Notes: generated from the sequence alone by a model not told the origin. 64,000 nucleotides of DNA from Akebia trifoliata (GCA_017979445.1 CM030706.1:28556493-28620492), one strand, 5' to 3'; shown: positions 45,931 through 58,140, numbered from the stretch's first letter. Translations and numbers: made by a program.

Positions 45931-47292
45931 TAATCTTTACTCATGACTATGATAAAGAGCACTCTCTCCTGATATGTCCCACCCGACCACAAGCATAACA
46001 CATCGATGATCTCACCTTCGTACGTTTCTATGAAGTGGATAATTGGTAGACTGGAGCCTGCAGTATTTGAACCTACCTTGTTGGTTCCGTTGATTTTGTT
46101 GGCATCACTGGAGCCACAATTTTTCTATACTTTGAGGGTGAAGGAACTCTGTATGGTGGATATACAGATTTAGAGGCGATCGACCTTGAATACATCGGCA
46201 TCTTAGTCAAATTTGATCTGGGATGAAGAGATATGTGGGTCAACTGATCTGTCCTCTAGAAGTTTGTAACTTTATCTCCTCTCATTCCACTCTCTGAGCT
46301 CCACTCATCTTATCTCTATAACTGGTGGTCTTAATCACCAACATTCTGGCCCTTAGGTAGGTTACAACCCTTTGAAAAATCTACAGGCCTTTTGCAAATC
46401 TGTTAGAATGAAGTCGAACTCATATTGTGACAACCTAGTGAACTTCAGATCATAGTTTATAACAGATAAATTACTCTGCACTAATCTCAAAAGTTCCTAG
46501 TATTTGATTTCTTGAACAGTCTCAGATATAAATCTATCGAGAAACATCCCCTCGAAATCTGTCCACTCAAACGATCCATCTCCCAATACATTCTTTTCAA
46601 AATGCCGCCAATAACTGACATCCCTATCCAACTGGAATGTAGCCACCATCACCCACTGATCTCTCCGACACTACATGGTACTCAAAATCTCTCGAGTCTT
46701 CAAAATCCACTCATTGACCTCAACCAGATCAGAAGAACCTCCAAATCTCGATGGACGTAATTGTTGGAAATTTTACAACCACATCCCTGGATTTACCTAT
46801 CATTTGGGTTGGGGAATTATCTCATTCTTGAAAGGTAAGACTTGTGGTAGTGGTCCCTATGGTGGAACCTGGGGTGGAATAGTATATGTCCCTTGTGAAG
46901 AAGTCCGACGCTCTCTTATTTCTTGGATTTATTGATGCACCTTGCAATTGTGGTAAGTCTTGTACCATTTCTCACTTTCGACAGCTAGTCTGGTCTATTC
47001 GGGATGGCACAAGTACGTTATTAACTTTATTAAAATCTGATGGTCTTATTATTTCCTGAATTGGTTTGTTTAGCATCTTTTTGAACCACACATCCTTAAT
47101 CGGTTGACATCGACACGAACATTGATATCTTTTATGTTCCAATTTACCACATTCATAACATACCACAACTCTTTCTTTCGACTAATTTAGTAGTATATGT
47201 TGTTATTTCTTATTAAATTCTTCTATCCATTGAGTTGGTATGTCTATAATCTCACTCCTTATGTATGATTATTTTCTCTATGAATTTGTTAG
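45931..47292 (-). pseudogene. Decayed gag, element C (5' end missing)
   Basis: The upstream knuckle at 47160-47119 reads CYECGKLEHKRYQC with all CCHC ligands intact. Then comes the linker PIKDVWFKKMLNKPIQEIIR. The capsid region lies at about 46790-46380 and includes RDQWVMVATFQLDRD and FEWTDFEGMFLDRFISETVQ. The downstream knuckle at 46000-45959, CYACGRVGHIRREC, is also intact. The copy confirms that both knuckles belong to the ancestral gag. The reading is cut at 47292 by unrelated sequence. Confidence 0.85.
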
Positions 47293-48325
47293 TATGCGGT
47301 CGAAATCCGATGGATGGCTTTGATGGTCCCAACTTGCATTGATCTAAAGTCATTTCTAGCGCTTCCCTCCTCGCGACGGCCTGGTACCTACCACAGATAC
47401 TCCGACGCTCATGTTAGAGAAGCAGAGGTACAAAAATCAGTACTGGTTAGCTCTCGATCTCTCCAGTCCCCCTTTTCAATAGTGTTATTTAACCCCCTTA
47501 GGATTTCCCCCTCTATAGGCTACAATCATGGGATTTCTACTGGTTCTGTGGATTTTTTACCTAATCAGGATATTCTGGATCGATTGAACTTATCTGTAGA
47601 GATCCCCTTTGGGATTAACATGCACGCAACAGTATTACGATTTTCTCGAGGCCTAGCTTGCCCTGCCTGGCAGGACTGGCTTTGTTTATCATTACGCTAC
47701 CCTGCTAGCCAAACTAGGGAGATCCCTAATCTGACCTGCCATGCTTGCTGGACAGTGCCTCATAGGTTGATCTGACCTCATAAGCTGATCTGTGTCAGGT
47801 ATCACTTAGTCGGCTTGGACACGTGTAGGGTTAACATCATTGTGCAATTATTTTCCTTTACAATTACCCCTTCTCAAAGAGGCACATGATATCTTGTCTC
47901 CTTGAGATGCAATTATACTTTTGTACTAGCTAGTTAGGCCTTTCATAATTGCGCTTACTATTTTTGAATCAATGCATTCAATGCAACGTCACTTAGAATC
48001 TTTGTCGACAGCTCAGATGGATTCTTCTTCATCCGTATCTGTCTATGTGTCCCTCAGCCCCTCTGCATTATCTCCAATTTACGACGCTTTAGCTGGACCC
48101 AAACTATCCTCTCAAGCATACATACTCTTTTTCCTTTTCTCATAAATGGGGGACTTAGTGCATTCTTCATCTACTGTCATGCTAAAACTCTGAAAATTCA
48201 TCATAGTGTTTTTTTGTGGATACTCATTCTCTCTCTCTACTTTGCTGCTGCAGTAACCCCTTTGCTTTGAGGTAATTTCTCCATCTCTTTCTCTGTTCCC
48301 TTTCTTTTTCGCACTTGGTTTTTCA
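47293..48325. other. Upstream region of the gag-like gene
   Basis: More GC-balanced than its surroundings. Homology to A and B ends at 47292. A 153-codon open frame at 47314-47775 (+) starts MALMVPTC but resembles no family I know. A second short frame from 48010 reads MDSSSSVSVYVSLSPSALSP. It could be promoter, leader or LTR of the element that carries the gene at 48326, but I see no clear LTR ends. Confidence 0.35.
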
Positions 48326-50579
48326 ATGGCTATCACTACATCCCAACTCTAACGAAGCTTGTACATCCCTGCTTCGGTGCACATTCGAGTTGGTAGTAAT
48401 TCTGATGCCCCTAGCGACTGCCACCAAGGAGAAATTGTCTACTCCGGCCAAATCAAGACCGACTTTAGTTTCCATCTCTTTGCTTTCTTTAGAGAGGTAC
48501 TGAGTAAGATAAACCGGGCCTTTGGTCAAATGTCTAGGAACTTTTACCATCTGTTGGATGCTGTGGAGAAGATGGGCGTCACCCCCAATGACTTCCTTTC
48601 CCGATACAACTTGAACGTGATCTCCCATCAGCCATGATTCTACTCGTTGTCCTCCAAGAGTATGATAGTAACTCTGAGCCCTTCCCTCCCAAGTTCTGAT
48701 AAAGGGTGGCATAGAAATCCCCTTTATATTTTTGGGGATTGGGAAATTGCCCCGGGCACTCCCCGTTAGGGATTCAGAGTCCCTCAATCCTTTTAGGGTA
48801 ATGCTGCCTTTAGGTTAGGCTATTATCTGAAGCCCCATTTTTTTACTTTGTCCATGCTCTGTAATTGTTTTTTTTTCTTCTCATGCAGAATCTTCCGTTT
48901 TGGTGGCTATGGAGGCTAGGAAGATACAGCGCAGAGCATCCGAAGATCGTAGGCCAGAGGTAGTGGATCTCTGAACTAGGGCTACGGAGAGAGCGATGGT
49001 AGATAATTTTCTAGGTGACGTCCCTCAGCCACTTGCACGATGAGCTCCTTCTGGCCGTGTCATGGAGGGTCTTGATCCACTTTTGTTAGCACCACGACGA
49101 AGGGATCCCAATTATCTAACTCTTCCTTCCAACGTGTTAGGCTTGGATCATTTGATCCATTCGGAGTGGCAAGTTTCCTTTTGGGATTCTACCAGGGTCC
49201 TCCGACGTCATGAACATTGACCTCTCGTAGTTCCCTTTTTCCATTGCTATCAGGGTTGCACCTCCCACTGTCCCAACCATGAGGCAAAGGAAAAAGAGAA
49301 GCCATACCTCCCGTGGTACCAGCCTTTTTGGAGAGACTAGTCAGCTAGCTGTGCCGTCTAGGGAGCCTGTTGCCCTTGCTCCCATCTCTACTTCTGTTTC
49401 TACTGTGGTTACCACTAGTGTTACTACTAATACTGTTGTTGCTTCTGCAAAGCTTCTTGAGGAGATTCAGGTGGAGGCAGGGTAGAGTTTTGCCACTACT
49501 AGGGAGGACAGCCCTGTTCTTCCTCTTCGACCGGGGAAAATACGTCGACTATTCAGGAAGAGTCTGAGGAGCCCTTCCCCTTCTGAGGGGTCTAAACATG
49601 AGGGCCCCCGGCTACACAAGACCCCCTTGGAGGTAGCTACTTTTTCTTAGATGGATCGTGAAGCCTATCTCCGAGATCGAAACGAAGGCAAACTCTTCTG
49701 ACCCCCTTGCCACGTCCACAATAAAGGTTGTGGGGATTAAGGACCGTGTAACTGTTGCTTCCCTGCTCTCCCAGTCCATTTCTCTCATGGATTGGGACGT
49801 TGTTGACCTGGTTAATGCTGATCTGGGCTTCGATCACTTCGTGCATGGCCTTCATCAGGTAACTACTGCTTTAACTGCCCTGCTCAACTACTTTTCGATA
49901 TCTGTGCTCTAACATATTGTTTCTTACTTCGTAGGTTCACATTTATGGAACTGTGGCCTTCTTGAAGTAGCGTGAGGCTAAAACCCAGGCAGTTGCCCTG
50001 GCTAGAGAGTAGGATGAGAAAGTAGCTATGCTCTAAGCTGAGTTGGCATCTTCGAACCAGTTCTCCCAAAAGGTTAAAAAGGAGATGGAGGCTAACCAGG
50101 CCTAATTCTCCAGGGCCAACCTAGTTTTGGAGACGTCCAACAAGAGGCTGATAGATCTTCAGGATATTCTACAGTTGGAGCTGGTCAGCTACAAGGAGAA
50201 AGTAGAACGAAGAGATGCAGAGCTAGGGGAACTCCAAGACAAGGTTCAACAACAAGAACTCTAGCTAAACTCCCTAAGAATAAGTATTGATTTAGTCAGG
50301 GCTACTTAGGCCAAAGAGGATGACGCTGAGATAAGGAAGCTGCTTGGGCAACTACAAGCCCAATACTCTTGGTTGGTAAAGGAATTTTCTGCAAAAGCCT
50401 ACCACGAAGGCTTCGAAGCTGCTCGATTTCAATACGAGGATGAAAATGAGGACAAGGATGACGAAGAGAACCTGGGCAATGCTCCCGAGGTAGCTCCTGT
50501 CCTAGATGCTCCTTGGACTGGATGCTATGGGCGCGCTCCCCCCTTCTAGTTGGATGAGGAAGGGAATCCCATTGCTATT
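48326..50579 (+). pseudogene. Broken gag-like gene with coiled-coil tail (gypsy-type transposon protein, PF04195-like)
   Basis: One frame from the ATG at 48326 gives FHLFAFFREVLSKINRAFGQ, then NFYHLLDAVEKMGVTPNDFL, then SRYNLNVISHQP, and after a stop SSDKGWHRNPLYIFGDWEIAP. This order resembles the plant 'putative gypsy type transposon' family (Transposase_28). A likely intron follows (48798-48888), then MEARKIQRRASEDRRPEV and a Ser/Thr-rich linker (49370-49470). Next come DPLATSTIKVVGIKDRVTVA, a second likely intron (49859-49934) and a long heptad-rich coiled coil (about 49940-50400). The acidic tail is YEDENEDKDDEENLG. Several in-frame stops and at least two frameshifts are present. It is cut at 50579 by the family-2 LTR. 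The family assignment is from memory of its wording and is moderate. Confidence 0.55.
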
Positions 50580-52151
50580 TGTAGATACCCTATTTTTGTA
50601 TTCGCCTGATTAATCAACTTTTCAATCCGATTGTGACGATTCCAATGATGGATGAATATTTCAATGTTTTTGTTTGTTATTAGATATGTTTCAGAAATTC
50701 GAATGTGGTATCTCAAGAGAACAAAACTTTAGAAACCACGCTACGCTAGGAAAATATTACCCAAAACATAGAAATAATCATTTTTCAATAAGAAAAAGCT
50801 TTACGATAAAAATTACTAAAAATAACCACATTACCAAAATATCCCTAACATCAAAATATCCTTAGAGTCTACGTTACGCTTAGGAAAATCCTTTCGAATA
50901 CATAAAACAATAAATTGAAATCAAATAAACTATTCTGTCAATTTTCACGAAATTTGATAAAATTACGAAAATACCCCTCATAGGATTTACAATCATTTCA
51001 TACAAAAAATTCATAAATGAAAAAAATCGATAATCCCATTGAATTCCTTACGAAAAATTGATTTCTAAACATCTCAAAACATAAAAAAATGACTTCTCAA
51101 TGCAAAACTCCTCTTCGGGAACAAAACGATAATTTTTTAATTTTAACAATTTAAAATTCTGAAATTAATAATAAAAACATTAATTAATGTAAAGTGAAAT
51201 CCTAATAATTTTTTTTTAAACCAATCAATCAGGCTCTCAGGAAAAATTGTTGATGGTTGCCCACTTATTGAAGTGAAGCCCCCTGATATTTATTAAAAGA
51301 CCCCTCCATCTAAGGGCCTAAAGAAATAAAATATAATTAAGGGGGGTTTTCCAAAAAATCAAAAATATATTCTTTCATTGTACGTAAGAATTAAAATATT
51401 AATCTAAAGAAAGCTAGTCAATCAAATAAGACTTAAGTCAATACCCTAATCTAAGAAAACCTAGTCAATCAAATAAGACTTAAGTCAAAATCCAAATTCA
51501 CCTTATCTAACAGAAATCTAATTAAACACCAACTTTTCCAAAAAAATTATAAATAGGAGCCTCCACAACCCAATCTCGCAGGTCAAGAGAAATTCTAGGA
51601 AGAGAGGTCAGAAACACCTCCAGCCTTTTCAAAACTCTAAATCCGAAGCCCCAACTTCCTACCTAAGATTCAAACCTCAGTTTTTGCTCAAAAAACACCT
51701 AGAAATCCTCCAAAAACCCTCTAAAAATTATATTAAAAAAATTAAAAAATTCTCAAATCTAGGAAGAGGATACCTCATCTTGGAGATCAAAAGTGGATCT
51801 AGTGACGAATAAAAATCAGGAAAACTCACACGAGGATGCTCTCCGCCAGCTCTGAGGGAACCAGTTGTCACAATCACCCGGGTAAGTTAGGTTTTTTTTA
51901 GGTCATTTTTAGCAATGTAATAATTTTTGAAAAAAGTAGAGACTGGCGTTTGCCGGACGAGGTTGGTACCTAACACCTTCCAACCCCGAAACATGATCCC
52001 TGAACCATAGTTTCTTTTTATTTGTAGATTAGTTATTTGTATCTATTTAAAGTCAATGCTCAGTTCTTAGACCATAATAACTAGGTGGCGATTCCCAAAT
52101 CTCAAAAATCATAAGCAGATCCACATACCCCACGGATCGAGGGCGCTTCCA
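50580..52151 (+). repeat. Family-2 5' LTR
   Basis: 1572 bp, starts TGTAGATACCC and ends GGGCGCTTCCA just before the primer site. It has a TATA box at 51548-51555. The first ~1.1 kb aligns with 62880-64000. Confidence 0.78.
51548..51555 (+). promoter_or_regulatory. LTR TATA box (family 2)
   Basis: TATAAATA followed by ggagcctccacaac. An identical context is found at 63854-63861 in the 3' LTR. Confidence 0.65.
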
Positions 52152-52152
52152 G

Positions 52153-52167
52153 TGGCGACTCCACTGG
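52153..52167 (+). other. Primer-binding site of the family-2 element
   Basis: TGGCGACTCCACTGG, one base after the LTR end, is close to the TGGCGACTCYGCTGGGG sites attributed to tRNA-Arg in Tat/Ogre elements. It shows that 50580-52151 is a 5' LTR and that the element runs rightwards. Confidence 0.65.
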
Positions 52168-52475
52168 AGAATTTGAGGATCAAACTTGAAAAATCCCAAA
52201 TATTGATGCATTGTCAAATAGATCTAATTTTTATTATTATTTAGTTCAATTTATTTTATTTGTTTATTTGTTTATTTTTATTTTTTATGGCTTGATTGTG
52301 GATCATTTATTTGGATTTTAGATATTATATTTTTATTTTTTTTATCTATATGAGGGTCAGTTTTTGGTGACCCTAAATAATGAAATATTCAAATTGACAT
52401 GAATTGAGGATGGAATGATAGTGGTTGGGTTGAATTTTTTCAATGTGTTACTAGGCATAGACAGCGAGTTGTGAA

Positions 52476-52800
52476 AATAAATTATTTATGAGTGATACGC
52501 TAAGAAACAAAAAATAATTAATTTTTTTTTATCTTGTTCGTGATGGGGAGAGAATTCCAAGAAAAAAATTACAAAAATAAAATAAATAAATAAAAAATAT
52601 TTTTCTACGTGGTGTGCCATTACTAAATTTTTTTAATAAAATTTTTCATCTTCTTCTCAAATAAATTGTTTTTGAGTGATGTGGTAAGAAATAAAAAAAT
52701 TGCCTTTTTTTAATGTTGTTCGTGATGAGGAGAGGATTCCAAGAAAAAAATCGAAAAATATATATATATATATATTTTTGCGTGGGGTGCTGATAGTGAA
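52476..52800 (+). repeat. 184-bp direct duplication
   Basis: The block agtgatRYGSTAAGAAA...gttcgtgatgRggagagRattcc occurs at 52491 and again at 52675. Each copy ends with an A-rich run and a TTTTYTRCGTGGKGTGC box. Confidence 0.7.
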
Positions 52801-52891
52801 AACATTTTTTTCCTATTTCTATCTTCTTCTCCAATGAGAAAGAAGATGACGAAAAAATAGCAAAATAAAAGTGAAAATAACATCTTCCTAC

Positions 52892-53281
52892 TTCATATCT
52901 CTCTCTCTCTCTCATTTGTTTAGTTGCATCGATTGATTCATTTTGTTAACAGAAACATCAAAAGCGATCATATTCCGATCTTCATATCTGAGTCATACTC
53001 TTTTTAAGAATCCCCAAAGCCGCCATTAAAGCTCTCTTGAAGATCCTCCATCAGATTTTGTTTTGTTTATTCTATCTTGGAAGAAAGCTATTGTCGCTCA
53101 TTTCGGATCGAGATGAGCGCTTTAAAGGAAAACGTGGGCATTGTGAAACAAGATTTTTTTGGATGATTCCGAAGATGAACTTGTTGATGCTGAAATCGAA
53201 CAAGAAGAATTGCAACACTCTTTGGAAAATCAGAAAAAGAATTGTAACACTCTTTATAAAATTCTTTTTGTTTTAAAATAA
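52892..53281 (+). pseudogene. Possible small gene remnant with UTR-like leader
   Basis: A (CT)n leader near 52895-52912 is followed by an ATG at 53113. The frame reads MSALKENVGIVKQDF, shifts by one base in a run of seven T's, and continues DDSEDELVDAEIEQEELQHS up to a TAA at 53281. The predicted peptide is short, acidic and coiled-coil-like. No family is recognised. It may be a retrocopy or exon fragment of a host gene, or chance. Confidence 0.25.
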
Positions 53282-56276
53282 ATTTATTTTTCAAAAAAAA
53301 AGAAGAGGGTTTGGCGAAACTTTTTTATTTATTTTTTTTAACAAAAAAAAAAAACACTCTATTATTGTATGGAGTTGTTACTTACTTTATGGAATTGTTA
53401 CTTAAAATAAATTTTGGAATATTATGGCTAACTTCACTAACTTTGTATGATTTCTTCCTTCACTAAGAGGTATTGAACACACCACGTGGTAGCAAAAACT
53501 AGAAAAGTTTGAAAAATTCTTAATTTTAAAATTTCGATAGTCATCCATTTTCAAAATCTTGGGTTCAAACTTAAAAAAAAAAAGAAAAAAAAAGGAGAAT
53601 TTGTTTTCAAATCTTATTTTATTTTTTCAATCCAAGCTTTGTACGTGAAATCGCGAACGTTGTCGCATCGATATACCGATGTGATACTCCACGTGAACTC
53701 AATACCCTTCGTAACGTTTCAAATCTTACTTAATTTGTTAAAATAGCCTATGTTCACTCACAAATTTGTTGAGTAACAAACTTTATAAAGTACGGGAATT
53801 TGTATTAAAAATTCAATCAAAGGTTTGCCAAGATGCCCCTCAAAAAAAAAAAAAAAAAATCAAAATTCCCCTTCTAAACAACCATCATTCTATCCTCGAT
53901 TCAATATTCTTTGAAATTTCAAATTGGTCTGGGTCGCCCAAAGCAATCCTTGATGGGACTAAAAAAAACTATTTTTTGTTCATTAAATAAAAAAAATAAA
54001 AATAAAGAGGGGCATGAAGTTTATTGATGAAAGTCTTTGGGAGTCATTATTAATACACCAATTTTACTTGTAATGCACCAATCCACATGTAAACAAATAT
54101 CTATTTCAAAGGAATTGGTGTGTTGTAAATAAACAATGGTTGCGCCAATAATATCTCATTTTTTATCTCGATTATTGTAAAAGACTATTGGCAGCCCTCT
54201 CTGTGGTTAAAGAGATTTATTTTATTTTATTTTATTTTTGTTGGCATACCAATTTTCCCTAATGTTACCTCAATTATAGGTAATTACTTGGTGATTGGGG
54301 TGGCATTAGTAAAAGATGGTATGACAATAACGACTTATTTGTTGGTTACACGAATTTCTTTTTTTAGGATTTTTATTTTTCTAGTTTTTTTTAGTAGCAT
54401 TTTTTTAAAAAAGATTAAAAGGGTTCCATCATCAATTCAAATATTTGTTGGAATCTTAATTTGTTTAGGGTCACTCAAAGTGATATTCGATTGGATCATA
54501 AAAAAAAGTTTGTTCTTATGATTGGTCGATGATTAATTATTGTTGTGCTATCTTTGTTGATTGTCTATCTAATATGCCATGATCTTAATTGATATATACA
54601 TGAAATGTGCACGCTTTGATCTTGAACTAAATGACGTGGATATATATATAAATATATATATATTTTTTTTGTATTTCTTGATCAATATTTATCCTTGCTA
54701 GTATGGTTTGATCTGGCCCAGGAGCCTATTTATCTGAAAAATGCCTCGGGCACACCCTACTCTATTTTGCACATTCCACTAACACGTTTATTTTGTTGCA
54801 TTGCACGCTTGCATGTCCCTTATAGCCAACGTGGCACTAGTGTGTAGTCGGTCTCTTCGAAGATGCGACGTCATTCATGAAAACGATAACTCCAGTGACG
54901 TACCTTAGGGTATATAAAATTGGGGCATCAGTACCATTTAATAAGATGAATCTGAAAGGTATATTGATGCATCCATGCTGGGACGACCTGAGCCTTTTGT
55001 CCTATTGTAAGTCATAGTCACATGTCTCGATCGCCAACCCTAGACTCATATATATACGGTATATCAAAGTCAATCTAAGTTCACCAACTGTACTTCTTGG
55101 TTAAAATCAGTGCTTAAGCGAGATTCTGCCCCGATGTACTACGGTACAAAGGGGATAGATTACGTCTATTCTGGATGAGAGGTGACTTAAGAGTGCCCTT
55201 GCTCAGCATCGTGCACCACCTCTTAACTAGGGATTAACTTGGTTACTTTTGACTTTAGAGATTTGGGTTGGAGTCTTAGATTATCACTTATACGATATAT
55301 CAAACCAAGTCACAACGTACCGTCTAATTGATTATACTAAAGAGAGATATAGGTGCACTTGGGCAAGGGTGGTCGGATAAGTTGCATTGCACGTAGTAAA
55401 CCTTGAGTCTAAAACTTTCCTATAATTTACAACCTGAATCGACTATGGGTGTTTCCTGATTGCTCTATTCAATCCAATCAACAGGTAAGTGGGCGGATCG
55501 GTCCAGATCGTTCAAATTAAACCTGTAATATCGGTTTGACCTAATATGTGAAATGTAAATCAATTGGGCCAATCAACAAATGGATCAAACTAATGAACAC
55601 CAAACCAATTGAATCAATTGATTTTACTTTCAAATATTCAGACCATTTTATACCAAAAAAATTCAATCTTAGGATTAAATTAATTTGTCTGATCGAAGGT
55701 TTTATCCCAATTAGGGGTAGACCCGTGACTAACCTTTTCTCACCTTCTTGCTCACTATAGACTTATAGTGCAATTGGATTCAATGTTTCCCACTGGACTT
55801 AGGCTAATTTCAAAATTGTAATCATGTGGTTAAGAATCAAACCTACCGAATCAATGGTTAATCTTGGTATACTTCCACTCAGGTAATAATTGGTCCCAAA
55901 CGTTCTAAATCATCATCTATGCTACTTTGGGTCTATCAAAAGAGTTGTCTAGCCAAAGTACCAATGTCAAGTCCAAGTAGTCTATCCTTACACCATAATA
56001 TTATATCCATCTACCCAAAAAGACCTCTCCACTTTGTAGATAAGTGTCCCTTAGTTTTGTTTTAGTTTCAATTCAATCTTCGTCAGTCATTTAGTTAGTT
56101 CTTTCAATTACGTTAGTTTTTCTTTAATTTTTGAGTTTTAGTCAAGTTAGAGTCTATGTTTTTTTTCTAATAAATAAAGAAGTTTTTGATTATCATGCAT
56201 ACAATAATGATATGAACATAAAATCAAACATAAGGAATGACTCAAGGCTCACAAATCAAACTTAATAAATATTGGA
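53282..56276. other. Internal non-coding region of the family-2 element (or older DNA within it)
   Basis: AT-rich with A/T homopolymers. A ~85-bp block occurs twice (near 53905-53990 and 54437-54520). An inverted pair ACACCAATT/AATTGGTGT lies near 54057-54120, and TA-rich runs near 54640-54670. From 54700 to 55760 the base composition is more even, but I see no protein domain on either strand. Confidence 0.4.
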
Positions 56277-56471
56277 GTTAAAGAGTACACTCAAAAGGTG
56301 CAAATGGATACTGCATTATCCTCAGAGGAATATGAGAGAATAATAACCTTACTTGAGAAACTCAATAACGTTTCTGCATAGTCTCATGAAGATATAAAGT
56401 CAATGGTAAACTTCAAAATCAAAGATTATAGGTCAAGAATGATACAGTTGAAACATCGACAAAGGTGCTAA
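56277..56471 (+). pseudogene. Short coding remnant of unknown family
   Basis: The frame reads KEYTQKVQMDTALSSEEYER, then ITLLEKLNNV, one TAG, then HEDIKSMVNFKIKDYRSRMI and a TAA at 56471. The density of sensible residues suggests former coding sequence of the element's 3' part, but I cannot assign a domain. Confidence 0.3.
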
Positions 56472-56989
56472 GATCCGTAAAAAGGGATCCATTATATTTT
56501 TCACTCGAGAAAGGATAGTTCTCATTCACAAAAGAATAAAAGATTTTATTGAAGTTCTAGAAGAGTTGAACAGTTAAATACAAAGAACTCAATCACACTT
56601 AATTTCGTAGAAGAAGACTTTACTCGACAGAGCAATCAAGACATCGAGTTTCCTAAACTTTGACCAATTCAATTAGCATTTGACCAAAAAATGCCTCCTT
56701 TGGTCAAATCATTTTCCTTTCTTACCAAAAAAAATAACCTTCTTTAGCCCCTCACAACCTCTAAAAAAAGTCAATATTATTTTCTTTCTAAACCACACCA
56801 ATCAACCTCAGGAAGGAAATCTCGTATGAATTATGTTTTGACTTGTTCCCAAAAAAGAAAAGAAATATTTGGGGTACGTGAGCAACTTGAGAAGTTACTT
56901 CAGGTCTGGTCACACACAAGAAAAAATGTATTCTCTTAAGAAAAGTGTCATTCAAAAGGAAAATCCCTTATTGAAATATTCAAAAGAAG

Positions 56990-57175
56990 TAATGTCAAAC
57001 TAGGGGCATTAAAAGAAAGAGTCAAAAGAATTGACAGAAAAGAAAAGAATGTCAAACTAAGGGCATAAAAAGAGAGTAAAAAGGATTTACAAAAAAAGAA
57101 TGCCAAACTAGGGGCATTAAAATTAGAAGAGAATCAAAAGAAAAATAAAATCAAACTAGGGGCATTTTGGGAAGT
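56990..57175 (+). repeat. Short tandem repeat with 'caaactaggggcatt' core (4 units)
   Basis: The core TCAAACTAGGGGCATT (one copy TCAAACTAAGGGCAT) recurs near 56995, 57053, 57105 and 57150, separated by A/G-rich spacers of about 35-45 bp. A further isolated core is at about 57998. The purine-rich core resembles a polypurine tract. Confidence 0.7.
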
Positions 57176-57314
57176 CGAGCCTTATACCCTTTCTTTATAA
57201 ACCATATCCTAAGCCCACCTATTAAGTCATCCTGAATGTTAATTGACTCGGTTAAGGTGCAAGGAAGCAAGAAGTTGTCGAGTTGAATATTCAAGATCAT
57301 CAAGAAGAAGAAGC

Positions 57315-57525
57315 CTACTAAGTTGAAAAACTAAAAGGGCAACTTAGGCAAAACTTAGGGCATAACCATTAAAAAAAAATCTGCTAAGTTGAAAACTTGA
57401 AAAAACGACCTAGGCAAAAAGTAAGACATCATCAGAAAAAAAAATAAAGTCCGCTAGATTAAAAATATGAAGAAGTGATCTAGACAAAAATTAGGACATC
57501 ATCAAATAGGGAAAAAGATCCCATC
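57315..57525 (+). repeat. ~70-bp tandem repeat (3 units)
   Basis: Three diverged units each begin CTARRTTRAAAA and contain a YCTAGRCAAAAA-like and a AGGRCATMATCA-like block. Confidence 0.65.
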
Positions 57526-58140
57526 AAGAAGAAAAATTCAGAAGGAAGGTTGTGCAGAAACTAGGAAATACAAGAAATTATTCAAGTCATAACATTCATT
57601 TTTTCAACTAAAAGTTCACATCTAACAAAGATAGGGTTGAAGTCGAAGAAACTCAAAAGCCATCTTGAAGATTGTAAGATCTTTAGGAGTATATTTACTT
57701 GTCTAAGTATTCGCCAAAGGAAAGTGTAGAACCATCGACCACTTTGAAGAAAAACATCTTCTATTCTAGTAATTATCAAGATTTTAAGTCCAGCTTAAGC
57801 GTTTCTCAAAAGAAATTCAAAAAGAAAATGATCAAATTCTTTATTGCACATATGACCATCTTAAGAGTCTTGAAAATTTAAAGGAACACCGATTCTTCTG
57901 TTAGTCATATATTAGATTCCATAGTTGTTCGTTCATATTTTTTGAGTGCAATCTATTCTATTAGTTTCGTAGTCAAGTTCTAGTCAAAGCCAACTTTGAA
58001 ACTAGGGGCATTTTTGAAAGTCATTGTTCTTAATCACATGACAAAAAGAAAAATCTTACAAAAACTTAAAAGTTTGGTGAAGTCCAATGATAATTATGAA
58101 TCCAGATGTATGATAAACTAATACCGGTCTAATCTCCCAA

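Larger units (their letters stand above)
31677..47292 (-). mobile_element. Element C: truncated chromovirus-like Ty3/gypsy element, split by B
   Basis: On the - strand: 3' LTR (44281-43427 plus 33793-31677, interrupted by B), PPT 44292-44282, partial RT, protease and gag up to 47292, where homology to A and B stops. The 5' LTR, primer site and gag start are missing. Compared with A and B, C still has the 5' half of RT where they carry the captured segment, but it lacks the rest of RT, RNase H and integrase. It is the oldest looking of the three. Confidence 0.85.

Noticed and set aside
48323..48787. 154-codon ORF on the - strand
   Set aside because: The + strand of the same stretch gives gag-like text that continues across later exons. 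The - strand frame is its shadow.
50580..52151. This LTR as the 3' LTR of the gag-like gene to its left
   Set aside because: No polypurine tract precedes it, while a primer site follows it, so it is a 5' LTR of an element running to the right.
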